A DNA stretch of 64,000 nt from Allium sativum (Eukaryota; Streptophyta; Magnoliopsida; Asparagales; Amaryllidaceae), in contig CM060922.1 in assembly GCA_030737875.1 (NCBI GenBank), positions 761,991,603 through 762,055,602 on the forward strand. Direction: 5' to 3'. Every line of letters begins with the position of its first letter. Within the stretch, counting starts at the first letter, position 1. The notes under the pieces are model-generated. The model worked only from the letters and a program-made list of their open reading frames with translations, was not told the origin of the DNA and searched no databases. Shown in pieces: positions 33,778 through 46,274 of the stretch. Position numbers and translations under genes: made by a program.

Positions 33778-34800
33778 TCATTCTTTGGCATCGAAGGAAG
33801 AAAAATAATCCTTATTAGGAGTCATGTGAAATGATGCTCCAGAATCTAGAATCCAGTGGTCTGCAACATCTGATACAACCGCTGTCAATAAGTCGCTACC
33901 GTCTTTCTCCATCGCAATAGGTGAAGAACCATCAGTCTTCTTCTCCAACTCTGGACAGTCTCTTCTCCAATGGCCTGGTTTCTTACAATTATAGCACTTT
34001 CCATCTTTAGACTTACTCCGCGAATTAGGCTTCCTAGAATTGGAACGCCCTCTATTATTCTTCCCTTTCTTCTCTGCTCTTCCTCTCTCTGCAAATAAGC
34101 CTGAACTACTACTTCCTCCACTACTATCACCAACACTAAAGTCTTTCATCTGATCTCTCAACTCTTCACTGAGCAAACATGTCTTCACATCATCTAATTT
34201 CAATGTGTCTCTACCATAGATAAGGCTGTTAGCGAAACCAGTGTATCGCTCTGGAAGCGAACACAACAGAACCATTGCTTTTTGTTCTTCATCAATCTTC
34301 AACTCAACAGACTTCATCTTCATCAACGGGTCATCAAACACACTTAGGTGTGTCTTAATTGAAGAACCTTCCTTCATTTTATAAGTGAAGAAAGTTTTCA
34401 ATAGGATCAGGCGGTTGGTTAGGGATTTCTTCATGTAGAGGTCCTCCAACTTCTTCCAAATGCCTCTAGCTGTTGTCTCCTGACTGATTTCAGAAATTAC
34501 ATTTTTTCCCATAGCAAGCTGAAGAGTAGTAAAGGCCCATTCTTCCATCTCTTCTAATTCCACTGATGAAATATCAGCAGGCAATGTCTCTGTATCAAAT
34601 ACTACTCGATGAACGCGATTTCTTCTCAAAACCGCTTTCATCATCCACTGCCATTTTTCAAAATATCCTTCACCATTCCACTTCTCTATCGTCAACTGTG
34701 ATCCTGACGCCACATAGGAGCCTCTGACGTATGGAGCAACTACTGGCACTGACGTATTATTTGTCTTGTTTTCATCTCCTCCTGTCATTCTACCAAACAC
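33778..34800 (-). pseudogene. element B gag and start of protease
   Basis: A 340-codon frame begins about 30 bp after the 5' LTR. Gag has LTIEKWNGEGYFEKWQWMMK, WAFTTLQLAMGKNVISEISQ and LEDLYMKKSLTNRLILLKTF, the usual copia gag domain. A basic stretch precedes the CCHC knuckle CYNCKKPGHWRRDC, and the protease active site is HWILDSGASFHMTP. It ends at an in-frame TGA (33778). The degraded gag of element E (40615-41095) is clearly related. Confidence 0.94.
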
Positions 34801-34816
34801 CTTCTTTGCAAATCTA

Positions 34817-34828
34817 GCTCTGATACCA
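34817..34828 (-). promoter_or_regulatory. element B primer-binding site (initiator Met-tRNA)
   Basis: The minus strand reads TGGTATCAGAGC two bases after the 5' LTR, an exact complement of the initiator Met-tRNA end. Confidence 0.92.
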
Positions 34829-34830
34829 GT

Positions 34831-35577
34831 TGTAAGGGTTGATCAGTCCCTTGCAGCGGAAAGACCTCAATAGGATCAGCAATGATGTGATAGAACAAAC
34901 AGCTTGAAATGAATATAAATCTCAGATCACAGAAAAAAATAAAAGTAATAGAGAACACGCAAATTTATAGTGGTTCCACTATCGCGAGATAGTGTACGTC
35001 CACTTCAATGGGGAAGAGATTTTATTAATATATTCAAGAGATTACAGAGTTTTTTAATGTAGAGCAAAAAAAATGAAGAATACAATGATCTCTCACTCAC
35101 ATAACATCCTCTATGTTTCTCTTTAAATAGAGAAAAAAGGTTACTTGGAGAAGAAACAATTGATTTATGTAAAATAAATTAATCTATGAAAAACTAATAT
35201 CTCATTAATTGTCATATGATTGATTGATAATTTCCCTTTTCTTCATCAATCAATCCCATTAATTAATTGTCATATGATTGATTGATAATTTCCCTTTTCT
35301 CCATCAATCAATCCCATTAATTAATTGTCATATGATTGATTGACAATTTTCCTTTTCTCCATCAATCAATCCCTTTTGCAATTTTAGTCTCTTTCCGTTT
35401 CTTTTCTTCATGAAACATGGCAACTAATTAAATGACAAACATTTCCAATATCCCCTATTCATTAATATTCCTTCCATTTCTTTCCATTCATTCCTTGCAC
35501 AAAACAGGTAACGAAATTACTATGCATATCTCCATAATTAATTAGATATGGAAATATTGTATCATTAAATTCCAATA
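34831..35577 (-). repeat. element B 5' LTR (747 bp)
   Basis: Partner of 29678-30423 with a few substitutions. It carries the same three tandem units and the inverted pair CCACTATCGCGAGATAGTG (near 34976) found in both copies. Confidence 0.94.
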
Positions 35578-35913
35578 GAAAACACACTGAAGCTTAAGAA
35601 AGGAGAAGGTCTTACATCATTCTAGGCACGCAGTGGAGGTGATGGAGCACTCGCGGATCGAGGGGAGACAACTTCTGAAATCCAAAATAATTTTGGTTTT
35701 CATCCACCATAATTTTAGGGTTTTGTCTCCTATTAGAAAAAGGAAAGTTGGAGTTGAAATGCAGATGACGTGTATATGTCGGATGTATTTGCGGAGTTGG
35801 GTGTGTTGTATATACCCAATTATCTTGGGTCGATCATGGGCTTTGTGCCTTTAATAAAACTATATACCCATTTTAAATAAAAATAAAAATAATATATATA
35901 TATATATATATAT
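35578..35913 (+). mobile_element. LINE ORF2 last codons, 3' UTR and tail
   Basis: The LINE frame left at 29677 resumes as ENTLKLKKGEGLTSF and stops near 35626. A 3' UTR of about 230 bp follows, with an AATAAA signal at 35853-35858, and an A-rich tail (AAATAAAAATAAAAAT) running into (TA)n at about 35891-35913. This gives the 3' end of the LINE. No target duplication can be assigned because both flanks are AT microsatellite. Confidence 0.8.
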
Positions 35914-38900
35914 CAAAACAAATATTTATCACTTGTAGTTGTATAATCAAACTGAATAAAAATATAAATTAAACAGTACAATACACAAATAAATATAATT
36001 TTTCATTGATAGTGTTAATAATCCATACATTTAAGAGCAAGAACATAATAGAGAACAACATAATTCATTGCTAGTGTTAATAGTCTAGTCTTAATACAAA
36101 AAAATGGAACATCTAATCGAGCAGAAGTTGCACGAAACGAGGTGTACCAAGAATTTACAAGAAAAAACAAAACACAAACTAAAAGTCTAACTTACCACCA
36201 AAATCACAGCTTCAAATAGATGAAGATAGTGCAATATTTACATAATATAAACTGCATTAATATAGTTTTGTCACATGTACATTATAATACACATGTTAGA
36301 ACCTTGAACATAATGCAAACATACTACAAACTAAATATCAATTAAACATAAAATTTACATGTTAGGCTAATAACTCAAACATACAAGTGGAGTAATTTCT
36401 ATCACCAATGGCTAACGCACACATAATATCTTCCATTATATCCTAAACATACAAGTTAAGTAATACAAAAAATGGGCCTGTCCCAATTGGAAAAAGATGA
36501 AAAAGTAACAATTTCCAATACAATAAGATGAAATTGTGTTCATCTTGCAGAAAGAATAAAAAAATTACCTTATTTTCTTGAATTTACTGCATTCTCGAAT
36601 TGTATGCTTACATTGCAATAACTTGATGTTTGAACTTTGAAGTGCCAAAAATAGCTATTTGTAAAATAAATAAATAAATAAATAAAAAAAAAAGTTTATA
36701 GGAATACCAATTCCTAATTTTATAAGAAATTTGAGTACCATGTTTCAAAAGTAAATTTAAGTACAACCTATCATATCCTTATGTCTGCTTAGTGTGATTT
36801 CCTAAAACCACACTCACGCATATGTATAATCTTGTATTCTCTCTTAGTTTAATATTCATGCACGTTCATGCATGTTCTGTGAGGATAACATGCACTAAAT
36901 GTATAATACAATCCGTGCTCCCTGGAATTCTCCATGTACTTATTTTCTTTATGTAGGCTAGCATTTCGATAAATAATTTTTGAGATAGTCCCAGATTTGT
37001 AGGGTATACGATTTAATATTTGGCAACATTTAATTACATTTTGGATTAGATAATTAGGTATTAGCCTTGAAGAATAAATCTGACAGTGTAAGTGCATGAT
37101 TTATCATATTTATTGCACATAAGTACAGGGAGAATTTTTTTTCCTGATTTATGATAAAAAAAAATTGGCTAGATTTTGATTGTCTCTAATTTGGTTCACA
37201 TGAATTTAACTATAGGCGAATGCTAATAGCAATTTCAAAACTGGAAAGTGTGGAGTTATTTGTTTTGATACATTAAAGCGGTCATACAAATTAAGACTAA
37301 TATTAAATGGAAATATTTTGAACTATATACCAGAAATGTTATGTTTTTATCTCAGTCATATATAGTAGTAAATTTGAACTAACATCATGTCTCCACTGAT
37401 TGTAAATGAATAATACATGATGCTCTGTAGTAAGGGGAAAACTCACGAGAAATGAGTGCACATATTCCATATCAATAGTAATGTTTTACTATTGTAAATA
37501 GTAAATAAATCTAAAGGTTAATGCAAAATACCTGGCTAAATCCATTAAGACCATGTCAAACAGATGTATTCAGTGGGTTATGCCGCCCGACCCTGAGTAT
37601 TTATAGGCCTAGTGCAGACCCAAAATTTTGGGTTCTTCATTTTTTATTTATGAAATTGAGCTTAAGTGAAAATGTGCTTTTTCTACTGTGCATCTCCATT
37701 GAGAAAATTGTGTGTTTCAGCAAATTCATAAAGTTTTTATCCATATTTTCAATCTGTCAACTAAAGGTCCATACAAGTCACATCTCCATTTTAATATATT
37801 GATTGATGTCAACAAAGCATACAATCATATCTACTTTTGCATAGATAAATTACTATTAAGTACACGTATTCTGACAAGAAAAAACAGCACTAGTAAAGGT
37901 AATACAATTTTTTTTTTTGGCCCCCGACCTAATGGGCCATGTGCGGTCGCACGACTCGCACTAGACCAGGGCTGACCCTAGTTATGCCTTGATGCACTCA
38001 TCAACTCATTTTCACAATTCACTGATGTTACTTTTGATGAAGCATTATCAGATGCTGAATTATCGTTAACTCATGCTTCTTGAATCCAGTTCAAGGTTGT
38101 TTCTACAACGTTCTGCAGTTGCGGCTTGATGACGTGCATGTGCAAGTTTCTTAAAAGAGTCACTGAAGCAGAAAAAAATTCTGTTGAAAGAGAAAGCATT
38201 AAATAGTTACCATTTACTGACATGGCATCATCCAAGGCTTAAAGAACAGTTTATATTAAATGCAACACTAAATATGGTTATATTCCCTAATGTAATGCCT
38301 TCAAGTCCTTTGCGCTTCAAATAAAATGATTCTACCTCCTTGATTAGCTTTAGGATATCTCTTTAACAAAACTTTTGACATGCTAGAGTTGTCTATGTTA
38401 CACCCTTATGCTTGAAGGCACTTGTACGGGGAATAATTGCTTCAGGTTTATAGAAAATTGGATCAAGAAGTTTGTTCAATTAGTACGAAAATAAAACATT
38501 AGTTCATAATTTCGAAGATTGGGTTATTAGTATGTAACCAAAGAGAATATTGCAATAGCGATTCTACGATGATCTAAATGATCGAGAATGAACCATAATT
38601 CTTTATGTTTAAACCATCTATTTAATATGGTTAGCATATTATTGATGGACATATATATATATATATTTGAATATTACCATCAATAAACCAAACTTGCTTC
38701 ACATGTGTATAAATAGAATTCAATTATATTGTTTTGTTTTCCAGTTAATTTATCTACTTTATTTGTTCTAATTTTTATTTTAATACCACAATTCATAGGT
38801 TACGGCTTGACCACCATTTGTCATACTTAGATTTTTAAGAAAATAAAACTAATCAACTTAACCAATGAAAGTTTCCGCTCAAAAAATGCACTTTTTATTT

Positions 38901-39613
38901 ACTGAATTTATTTAATTGTAGGCTACAAGCCTCTAGTTCCAATATGTTTTATATTTGGACTTTTTGGCTAATGGAAGAAGTAGCAGTAACCTAAATAATT
39001 CATATATTTGAGAGTGGTTTTAGCTTGCATTCAAATATATGGTGCATATTAGTTGACTATTTGCATAAAATTAGATGGTTTGATCACAATACAGAAAGGT
39101 ACAATGCTACCGACAAATTTCCTAGTTAAAGAATATATGAAAACATAATGGTATTTTATTGTACTCTGTTTAGAACATATGCGAATATCCCCATGCTTGG
39201 CCAAGTCTCCTTACTAGTGAGTACCGAAATATACTGAATTGACCAAACAACAAAACGCTAAACTATCTTACCAAATAGATTCTTTACCACAATTTGAAAT
39301 ACTTGGATGGCAAACAAATCCTTTATCCAAGTTATATCTTTCATCGGTACTCAAAAATTCTGACTCCTAGCTAATAGATTTACCCATTCTCAATCTTCAT
39401 TCTCTTTCTAATAGATGGTCGATCACATTGATATATTAATTTAAAAAGTAAGTTTATTAAATCTTCTAAGGAATGATATCAATTTGCAAATTTCAATAAG
39501 TTACGTCATACCAAGTCAAATATTAAATCTGACAATACTTCTGATCAGTTTGATTTCATTTTATTTCTCTCACAAATCATAAGAACCAAAATGTGACATA
39601 TCAACATTGTCCT
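35914..39613. other. AT-rich intergenic stretch without a gene
   Basis: About 3.7 kb of AT-rich DNA. Short frames such as 36849-37097 and 37521-37802 have no recognisable protein signature or codon bias. Short microsatellites lie near 36667 (AAAT) and 38651 (AT). I see no LTR pair, inverted ends or RNA gene apart from the possible retroposon at 37908-37985. Confidence 0.5.
37908..37985 (-). mobile_element. possible short retroposon end with A-tail
   Basis: On the minus strand a GC-rich stretch of about 65 bases (containing CTAGTGCGAGTCGTGCGACC) ends in a run of 11 A residues. The sharp GC contrast and the A-tail suit the 3' end of a SINE or other retroposed RNA. No tRNA-like A/B boxes or target duplication are clear. 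Confidence 0.25.
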
Positions 39614-40462
39614 TGTTGAAATTTAGTGATGCAATATAGGTTGAATTGAAGTGGGTGAACATAGCTTTGGAGCGGAGAAGTCAATTCGCAAATAAAAGCT
39701 AGAAAATAGAAGAAACAACGATCCAAGGCAGAGCTTAGGCGTCTGAGGTTTTGGCCAGATGTTTGAGTAGGGGTGCTTTAGAAAGCAGAGCCAGCTGTCT
39801 GACCACCCCAGACCAGACATCTAGTGCCAAGTTAGACGTCTAACCTAGTAGGTCACTTGTCTAATACCGGAATTGGAAATTCCAGTGGATATGGTCGGAC
39901 TCTGACCACCCAGATCAGATGTCTGAGCTAGCTTCTAAGTTCTAGTTAATTTATGGAGTAATCAGGGGCATTTAGGTCATTTGTCTGGGTTTCTAATATC
40001 TTATACAAGCTATTTTTCAGATTTGAAAAAGGAGCTAATGAAATAAATCTTTAGGGAAAGGTTTTATCTTCCGTTAATTGGGGCTTAGGCAATCCTATTA
40101 ATTCTTCAATTCTTATTTCCACAAACTCAAATTCTTTGTGAATTATTGATCATTATAATCAATCTCTTATACTCTTCGCATTGATATTAGTTAAAGATAA
40201 CTCCCTAATGGATGTACACTAACACGACGTTAGTGGAATCATTATAAATCGGTGACGTTAGTGGAATCACTAAAAATCGGTATGTTGTTTTTTTATTGTT
40301 ATTGTTCATTATATTGCTTGCTTATTATTGTGATTGGTTGGTGGGTTAATCATGTTTAGGTTTTGAGATATTGACTTGTTTTTGCAATTTTATCATGATC
40401 TAGCTTTTTTCATGCATTGGGGTTTTAATTTGAGCGTTCTCAAATAGGAAAAAATCACAACA
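39614..40462 (+). repeat. element E: LTR of a decayed copia element
   Basis: The stretch begins TGTTGAAATT and ends ATCACAACA, giving TGTTG..CAACA inverted ends. A degenerate primer site TTTAGTATCAATG follows directly. A copia gag remnant lies downstream in the same orientation, as expected for a 5' LTR. Within it, 39735-39975 has a run of (C/T)AGA(C/T)(G/A)TCTG-like motifs similar to those of element A. No second LTR is present in the window. Confidence 0.55.
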
Positions 40463-40599
40463 TTTAGTATCAATGATTTTGGTATTGGTAGATAGTTGTT
40501 GAAATGCCAGAATTAGGTTCAAGTAGCCCTTTAATAGTCAGTCCAAGCAGTATAGCACCGTATATACGTACACCGTATGCGGCTTCGAGGTCACAGTTG

Positions 40600-41095
40600 G
40601 TTATTGATAAGTGAAATGGTGATAATGATTTTAAAAAGTGTCAGTGGAAGATAATAGCATTTCTTAGGTGGAATCAGGTACATCGGGTACTGTTTGATGC
40701 ACATTCGTTGCAAGTGGATATCTCAGATGTAGAGAGAGGAAATGAAAGAGTGGGCATTTACTACACTTCAACTTTCTATGGAGAAGAATGTTATCTCTGG
40801 AACTAGTGGTGAGACAACTACTAAGGAAGGGGCAAGTTGAAGGAGTTATATATGAAGAAGTCATTTTACCAATAGTTTGATCTTGTTATGAACATTTTTC
40901 ACCTATAAGATTAAAGAGGGAGCTTCGCTAAAAGAAAATTTGAATGTATTTGATGATTTTTCTAACGAAGATGAAGGCGGTAGATTTGAAAATAGACGAA
41001 GAGCAAAAAGCGATAATATTGTTATGTTTGTTGCTGGTACATTACACGTATTTCTCCAATATTTTGATCTATAAACAGATTACATTGACGTTGGA
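40600..41095 (+). pseudogene. element E: degenerate copia gag
   Basis: Related to element B gag, with frameshifts. FKKCQWKIIAFLRWNQVHRV (40630-40690) parallels B's FEKWQWMMKAVLRRNRVHRV. Then come WAFTTLQLSMEKNVISG-like and YMKKSF-like pieces, and KAVDLKIDEEQKAIILLCLL (40972-41030) parallels KSVELKIDEEQKAMVLLCSL. It ends abruptly at 41095, where element D begins. Confidence 0.85.
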
Positions 41096-42978
41096 TGTAA
41101 CAACCCGGAATTTTGACAATATATATTTACTATTAGAATTTCAAAATTGGAATTTTTGCAACCGATGGAATTTGACCATGAAACTTTAACTGATGTGTTC
41201 GTGTCGGATTTCTGGTCAACTTTCATGTCTGGAGTTTCACGAACGGAGGTCGTATGAAAAAGTTACGCATGAAATATAAAAATGGACGGAAAATAAATGA
41301 ATCAAAAATTAAAAATATATTATACCTTACATAACTAGCTGACCTGGGCATCTGATGGCTCAGGCGGTCAACCATAGCGGTCGACCGCCACGTTCGACCT
41401 ACCCGGAGTCAGTTTGCCCAGTGACGGCCAGGGTTAGTAAGGTTTGGTTTATAAAATATATAAAACGAATGGACGGATAAGAATTAAAACTAATCCAACG
41501 GTTCAAGGCAAATTCCACCCCTATAAATAAAGGGGTAAGGCCTCATTCTTTTCCATACAAATCTGTAGTGGCAGCGGACCTCTGTCATTTCCCTCCTTCT
41601 CCAAACCTAGTTTCTTAATCTAAAATATATTCTTATACAACAAATCAAATCCAATTCATATGAAATTGAAAGGATTAACAGATCTAATGGAAAAGAATGC
41701 AAATTGACGCTCAAATTAGATTCTCCCCTCCCTTCCTATTTTCTTACATCTCTACAAATCTGGAATTTTACCCTTTCCACATAAATTGTAGATTTATAAG
41801 AATTTGGGTATTGTAGGTCTAAAGGATTCAAACTTTGGATTTGATGCTATAAGGCAAGTGGGAAATTTACAAATACAGTTATGATAACTTATCTATTATG
41901 TTTGAATTAGATCTAAATTTTTATGCCTATTTTCTATCAGATCTTTTCATTTAATTATTGTAATTTTATTGACACCCATCAGATCTGATTATAAACATTG
42001 TTAAAACTTGAATATTATGAATTGTGGTTTAGCATAAGTATTAATTGTAGGATTCTTAAACTTGTTTATCCATGTTCCACAGTTATGTTGTAAAATATGT
42101 TGCGGTTGTTGTAAAGCACTATAGATTTGGAAATCAGTCCCATTAAACACCTTTTAGATGTAGTATATTCCAGATATTCGTTCAGTGTTGAATAATAAAT
42201 TATGTGAATTTGGGTAAAAAGGTTAACTTGGTAAATTATGTGATTGTAATTTTAAAAGGATTATACCTATTTGTATTCAATGTTGCTAGGTTTTAGTTTA
42301 ATTGTTGTAAATATGCCATTTTTCTCTTTTTGAAAAAAATGATGTCATTTTGAATTCACAAGAGATATGACCAAAAAAAAAGATCTAAAAAGGAAAAGTG
42401 GTGCAAACGTACGTATAAATATAGAAATGAATATTTGTGCGTAGTTTGCATCGACTATTCCGAAAATATACATATGCATTTCTTATGAATTTGAGATATG
42501 TCTATTTTAGTAATCAGAAACGATCTTTTTGTAAGATTTGAAACCTTTTGGCAAGATTGAATGTTTGGTTATTGATTTAACCAAATCATTAAATTTAAAA
42601 TAATAACAACAACAATAATAATAGCTACGTTGACCACACGAAATCATAAAATATAAATATATACATATTATCTATACAAATCAACGTAAAACGGTAAAAT
42701 ACACATTTTGTTGAATGTTTGAATGTTTGGATAAGGTTCAATTATGGAATTATATATAAATGTAATACATATTGAATTAATATATTTATTGTGACCATTT
42801 GTAGCAATCAGTATAACTAATTGCTATAAGTAGGATCGCGAAACAATACATAACCATAGTAACCAATATTGATTGGGGGAAAATAAATGTGTTAGGAAAA
42901 TGTTTACAATTTCTAAAATCAATTAGGATAATTGTTGTAAACATCAATTAGGAAATTTGAATTATAATTGTATTTAAA

Positions 42979-43198
42979 CACGAGGTTAAGCTCAATTTTT
43001 GGTAGAAGGCTGCCCGTAACCGACCGAAAAATCCAGCATCCACAAGTAGTCAGCTTAATGTGAGGGGTCTAATGCGTAAATATAAATGTACTAAGGCACG
43101 AGGTTAAGTTTAACTTGTGGTAGAAGTCTGCCCGGAACTGACCGGGAAATCCAACATCCACAAGTGGTCAACTTAATGTGAGTGGTCTGATGCATAAG

Positions 43199-43203
<5 letters not shown>
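42979..43203. repeat. 118-bp tandem duplication inside the element D LTR
   Basis: Two diverged copies start at 42979 and 43097. Both hold CACGAGGTTAAG, GGTAGAAG(G/T)CTGCCCG, ATCCACAAGT and CTTAATGTGAG in the same order. Confidence 0.85.

Positions 43204-43224
<21 letters not shown>
43198..43224. repeat. (TA)n microsatellite
   Basis: Uninterrupted TA dinucleotides next to the 118-bp duplication. Confidence 0.85.
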
Positions 43225-43230
<6 letters not shown>

Positions 43231-44663
43231 AAAAAAAAATATAAAATAAACAAGTAAATAAATAAATATGGATAGTAATGGTCTGTTGGGGTACAAAAAA
43301 TAGATATTTCAGGACTGATAAAACAAGGATATCTAGAGTAAAGAATTGCCTTAGAAAAATACGACTGTTATGGTCATAAATGGCAATAAACTTATGGATA
43401 AGAAATTGGGAGTTAATGGGCATCGATTGTTTTTAATACTAAGCCCGATTAGGGAAATCGTATAAATATATCCTAGGACAAGGAGACATAACTTTCCTAT
43501 TTATACTAGTTAATATATAAATTATAATTTAAATTTTTAGAGTTGGACTTAGTAGGTTAGTAATGTAAAATAATATTAACCAAATTAACCCTGACGATAA
43601 CGGATCCTATACGTATAACATTTCCGTGTAGAGGGCCTAAACGGGAATGACTTAATAATGTTGCCCACTTTATCCCAAATAGGGGAAAGTATTAAAGGCT
43701 AATGGGGTACGAACCAATAACTTTCGCGTATAGTCCGCTTCCTGGGTCTTAAGCAACTAAGGTTAAGGAGTCAACCTGAGAATAGGTCTTTCAGTTTAGA
43801 GGTCTTAAATGGCAGGTGTGTGGGCCTACCCAAACATGGAAACTAAAATATCAGGTATGACTACCTATCCTACGAGAAGTAATAAGCGACTAAGAGGGTT
43901 ATCTAATAAGGTCAACTGGAAGGTATAGCGAGCAATAAAATACCATCTCTCACCTTATGCAGGGCAAGGGTATATGCGTGAACGATAGAAGCCTTAACTA
44001 GTAGGGCTCGTAGCTAGTGCCCTCTAGTTTAAGTTAATGGTAAATAGGTCTTCGAGGAATAATAAGAGTAGATGAAGGTATATATACAGAAACCCCATAA
44101 CTAGAGGTCGAACCTCGATTAAATAACCAGCCACGCTCTGGTATAAAGGCTTCACAAATGTATGTGTAAAATATTCTGTCTCGGTATTATACTTCGGGAA
44201 TACTACTTTGGAAAGAGTAGTACAGTCGTGCGTAAACATTTACAAGGTTAGGCTAGAATCACTAACCTTGTTAGGCATACACCTTGGGTTGAACCAAATG
44301 GGATACATCTGTGTATTATAATTTGTGTTGTACATTTCCTGTTCACCGGAATCCTGTTGTTCTGACCCCCTCCTCAATACAACCTCCCAAGTTTCTAGAG
44401 AAGGTCGGGTTTTCACAAATGTTTTAGTTTGGGTTTTGGTTCTCTTTCTCTCTCATGCTTGGTATTAGCAAAGTGACTTACTTTGAAAAGGTAATTACTT
44501 GAGTTGATACTAGTTTATCCTATTTTGTTTCACTGTGAGTTATCTTATCGTGATCTGATTATGCTCATGCTCATTTATTGCAGGTAGCAGATTTACATGC
44601 TGGATGTGTTTGAGTTTCGATTTTGTCGAAATTTGGGCGTAGAAAAGTGTGGGGTGTTACGTT

Positions 44664-44681
44664 TGGTATCAGAGCTTAGGT
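44664..44681 (+). promoter_or_regulatory. element D primer-binding site (initiator Met-tRNA)
   Basis: TGGTATCAGAGCTTAGGT lies three bases after the LTR end. This is the standard complement of the initiator Met-tRNA. Confidence 0.85.
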
Positions 44682-46274
44682 TAAACGATTAGATGAATTA
44701 GTTAAATTACGACCTGTGAGAGAACATAATTCAATTTTCTTTTCTGTTTTTCTTCATCTTTCTTACTCGACTTATAATTATTTCGACAATGAGACTAGTC
44801 GTGGGCCTAATTTTATACAATGAGCTTTAGGCGACTAAAGATTTGGAATATATTGAGTTTAGGTTTCTAGCCAATTCTGTCTTACCCCACAGTACGATGG
44901 TGATCTCGTCGCAAAGAGCATGAGGATGGCATATAGTGGATTTGCTGGTTCGAATTTGGAAACCAGAATAATATATAATATAGAAGGAAAATCTAGCTAC
45001 AACCGATATAGTCACTATTTTGGTTCTGGTTTTGTTTAGAAATTCTGGTTAAGACCGTTACTCGATCCAAAATGGGAAAAGTCCACGTTAATATGTCGTA
45101 TCCATTTCGAAAATATAATTACAAGATATATCCATTCGTTACTTCATTAAATTTCTGAATCTATCTTTATTGAAACATTCAATTGGGTTCTTGACCTTGT
45201 AGTCGAGGAAGTTTTATTTTCAGAACTACTTAAAAAGTAAAAATGGGTTTTGGAAATTTTGAAATACGGTTTTAGAAAATGGTTTTATAAAGGCCCAGTT
45301 TTATAAGATATTGTTTTTTATTTTTAATCCATTTGTGTTTTAAAAATTTTAGGGCTTAGTGTAATTTTAATAAATTTAATCTGATTAGTAGGAGAGATGG
45401 AGTTAGAAATGACAAGAAATATGCCATTAAACATGAAAATAATAAATATATATTCCTTGTGATTTTTAGTATCCCTCTCCTTATATATATTGGATAATTT
45501 ATTGAATTTATCACCACTAATCCATAAGATTTTAAAGCTCTAACATTTTTCAACACGAAAAGGTTTTCCAATTTGAAATATAAATTGGAACATAAATAAT
45601 AGTAATAATAAAATGGATTTATAAATACAAAACCGTAAATTTAGTGTTTGGAAAAGTTTTAATTTTTTTTCAAAAAGGCTAAGAAAATCCTTCATCCTTA
45701 TTTTGGGGTATTTGATTTTTAAATCGCTTAGTTTATGTTGGCTAGTAAGGGGAAAAATCCGTTTTAGATTTTATTTCGGATTTCTAGCTGATTTCTTGTT
45801 TTAAGTTCGTTCGATCCGGTGGCCACTAGTCTTTTTGGAGGAAGGGATAAGGCGTTGGAAAATTAAATTTCTTGACTCAATGAGTGGTTGAAGTCGATAT
45901 GAGAATTCGATTACGAGTGGAAATTGTTTCAACGTAATAGAAAATTTTAATTTAATTTATATATAAGTATATGGGCCGTTGGGCCGAGGTTCAAACCGCA
46001 CCCACTACGGGCCAAGCGGTCGACCGCTCCCCCACGATGAGCGTGGCCTGACCCGACCTGAATCGGTTGAACGATATATATATTGTTCGGCCGACTCTTT
46101 CTCCCCCAACCCCAAATTTTCACCATACTCAAACCCTTCTCCTTCCCAAGCTCCAATCCGAGCAACCCCCGCTCCGTTTTGTCCCTAATTACCACCAAAA
46201 TCCTTCTCGTGCAGGTCTCTACCCAATTATACTCCAGATTTGCAATTTCCCTTGCCTAATTCACCAATTCCTCT
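44682..46274. other. element D long leader
   Basis: Non-coding 1.6 kb between the primer site and the ORF. Most is AT-rich, then from 45960 it becomes GC-rich with AAGCGGTCGACCGCTC (compare AGCGGTCGACCGCC near 41378 in the LTR) and a pyrimidine-rich tract (CTTTCTCCCCCAACCCC) before the ORF. Confidence 0.45.

Larger units (their letters stand above)
29678..35577 (-). mobile_element. element B: Tork/Tnt1-like Ty1/copia retrotransposon, nearly intact
   Basis: A 5.9-kb minus-strand element with LTRs at 29678-30423 and 34831-35577 and target duplication GAAAA (29673-29677 and 35578-35582). It carries one gag-pol frame of about 1370 codons with three in-frame stops. The LTRs differ at only about 2% of the positions I compared, so this is one of the youngest insertions here. 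It landed in LINE ORF2 near its last codons. RT and integrase motifs look like the Tork/Tnt1 group; the clade call is by eye. Confidence 0.95.
41096..44660 (+). repeat. element D: 3.6-kb gypsy-type 5' LTR
   Basis: It begins TGTAACAACCCGG inside element E gag and ends GTGGGGTGTTAC, so the termini are inverted (TGTAAC/GTTAC). An initiator Met-tRNA primer site follows. A short tandem duplication and (AT)n lie inside. Frames inside have no protein similarity. The matching 3' LTR is not in the window, so the element is truncated or interrupted. Confidence 0.7.

Noticed and set aside
37521..37975. Two overlapping plus-strand frames in the intergenic stretch
   Set aside because: No domain, start context or codon bias; the second ends in the possible retroposon tail.
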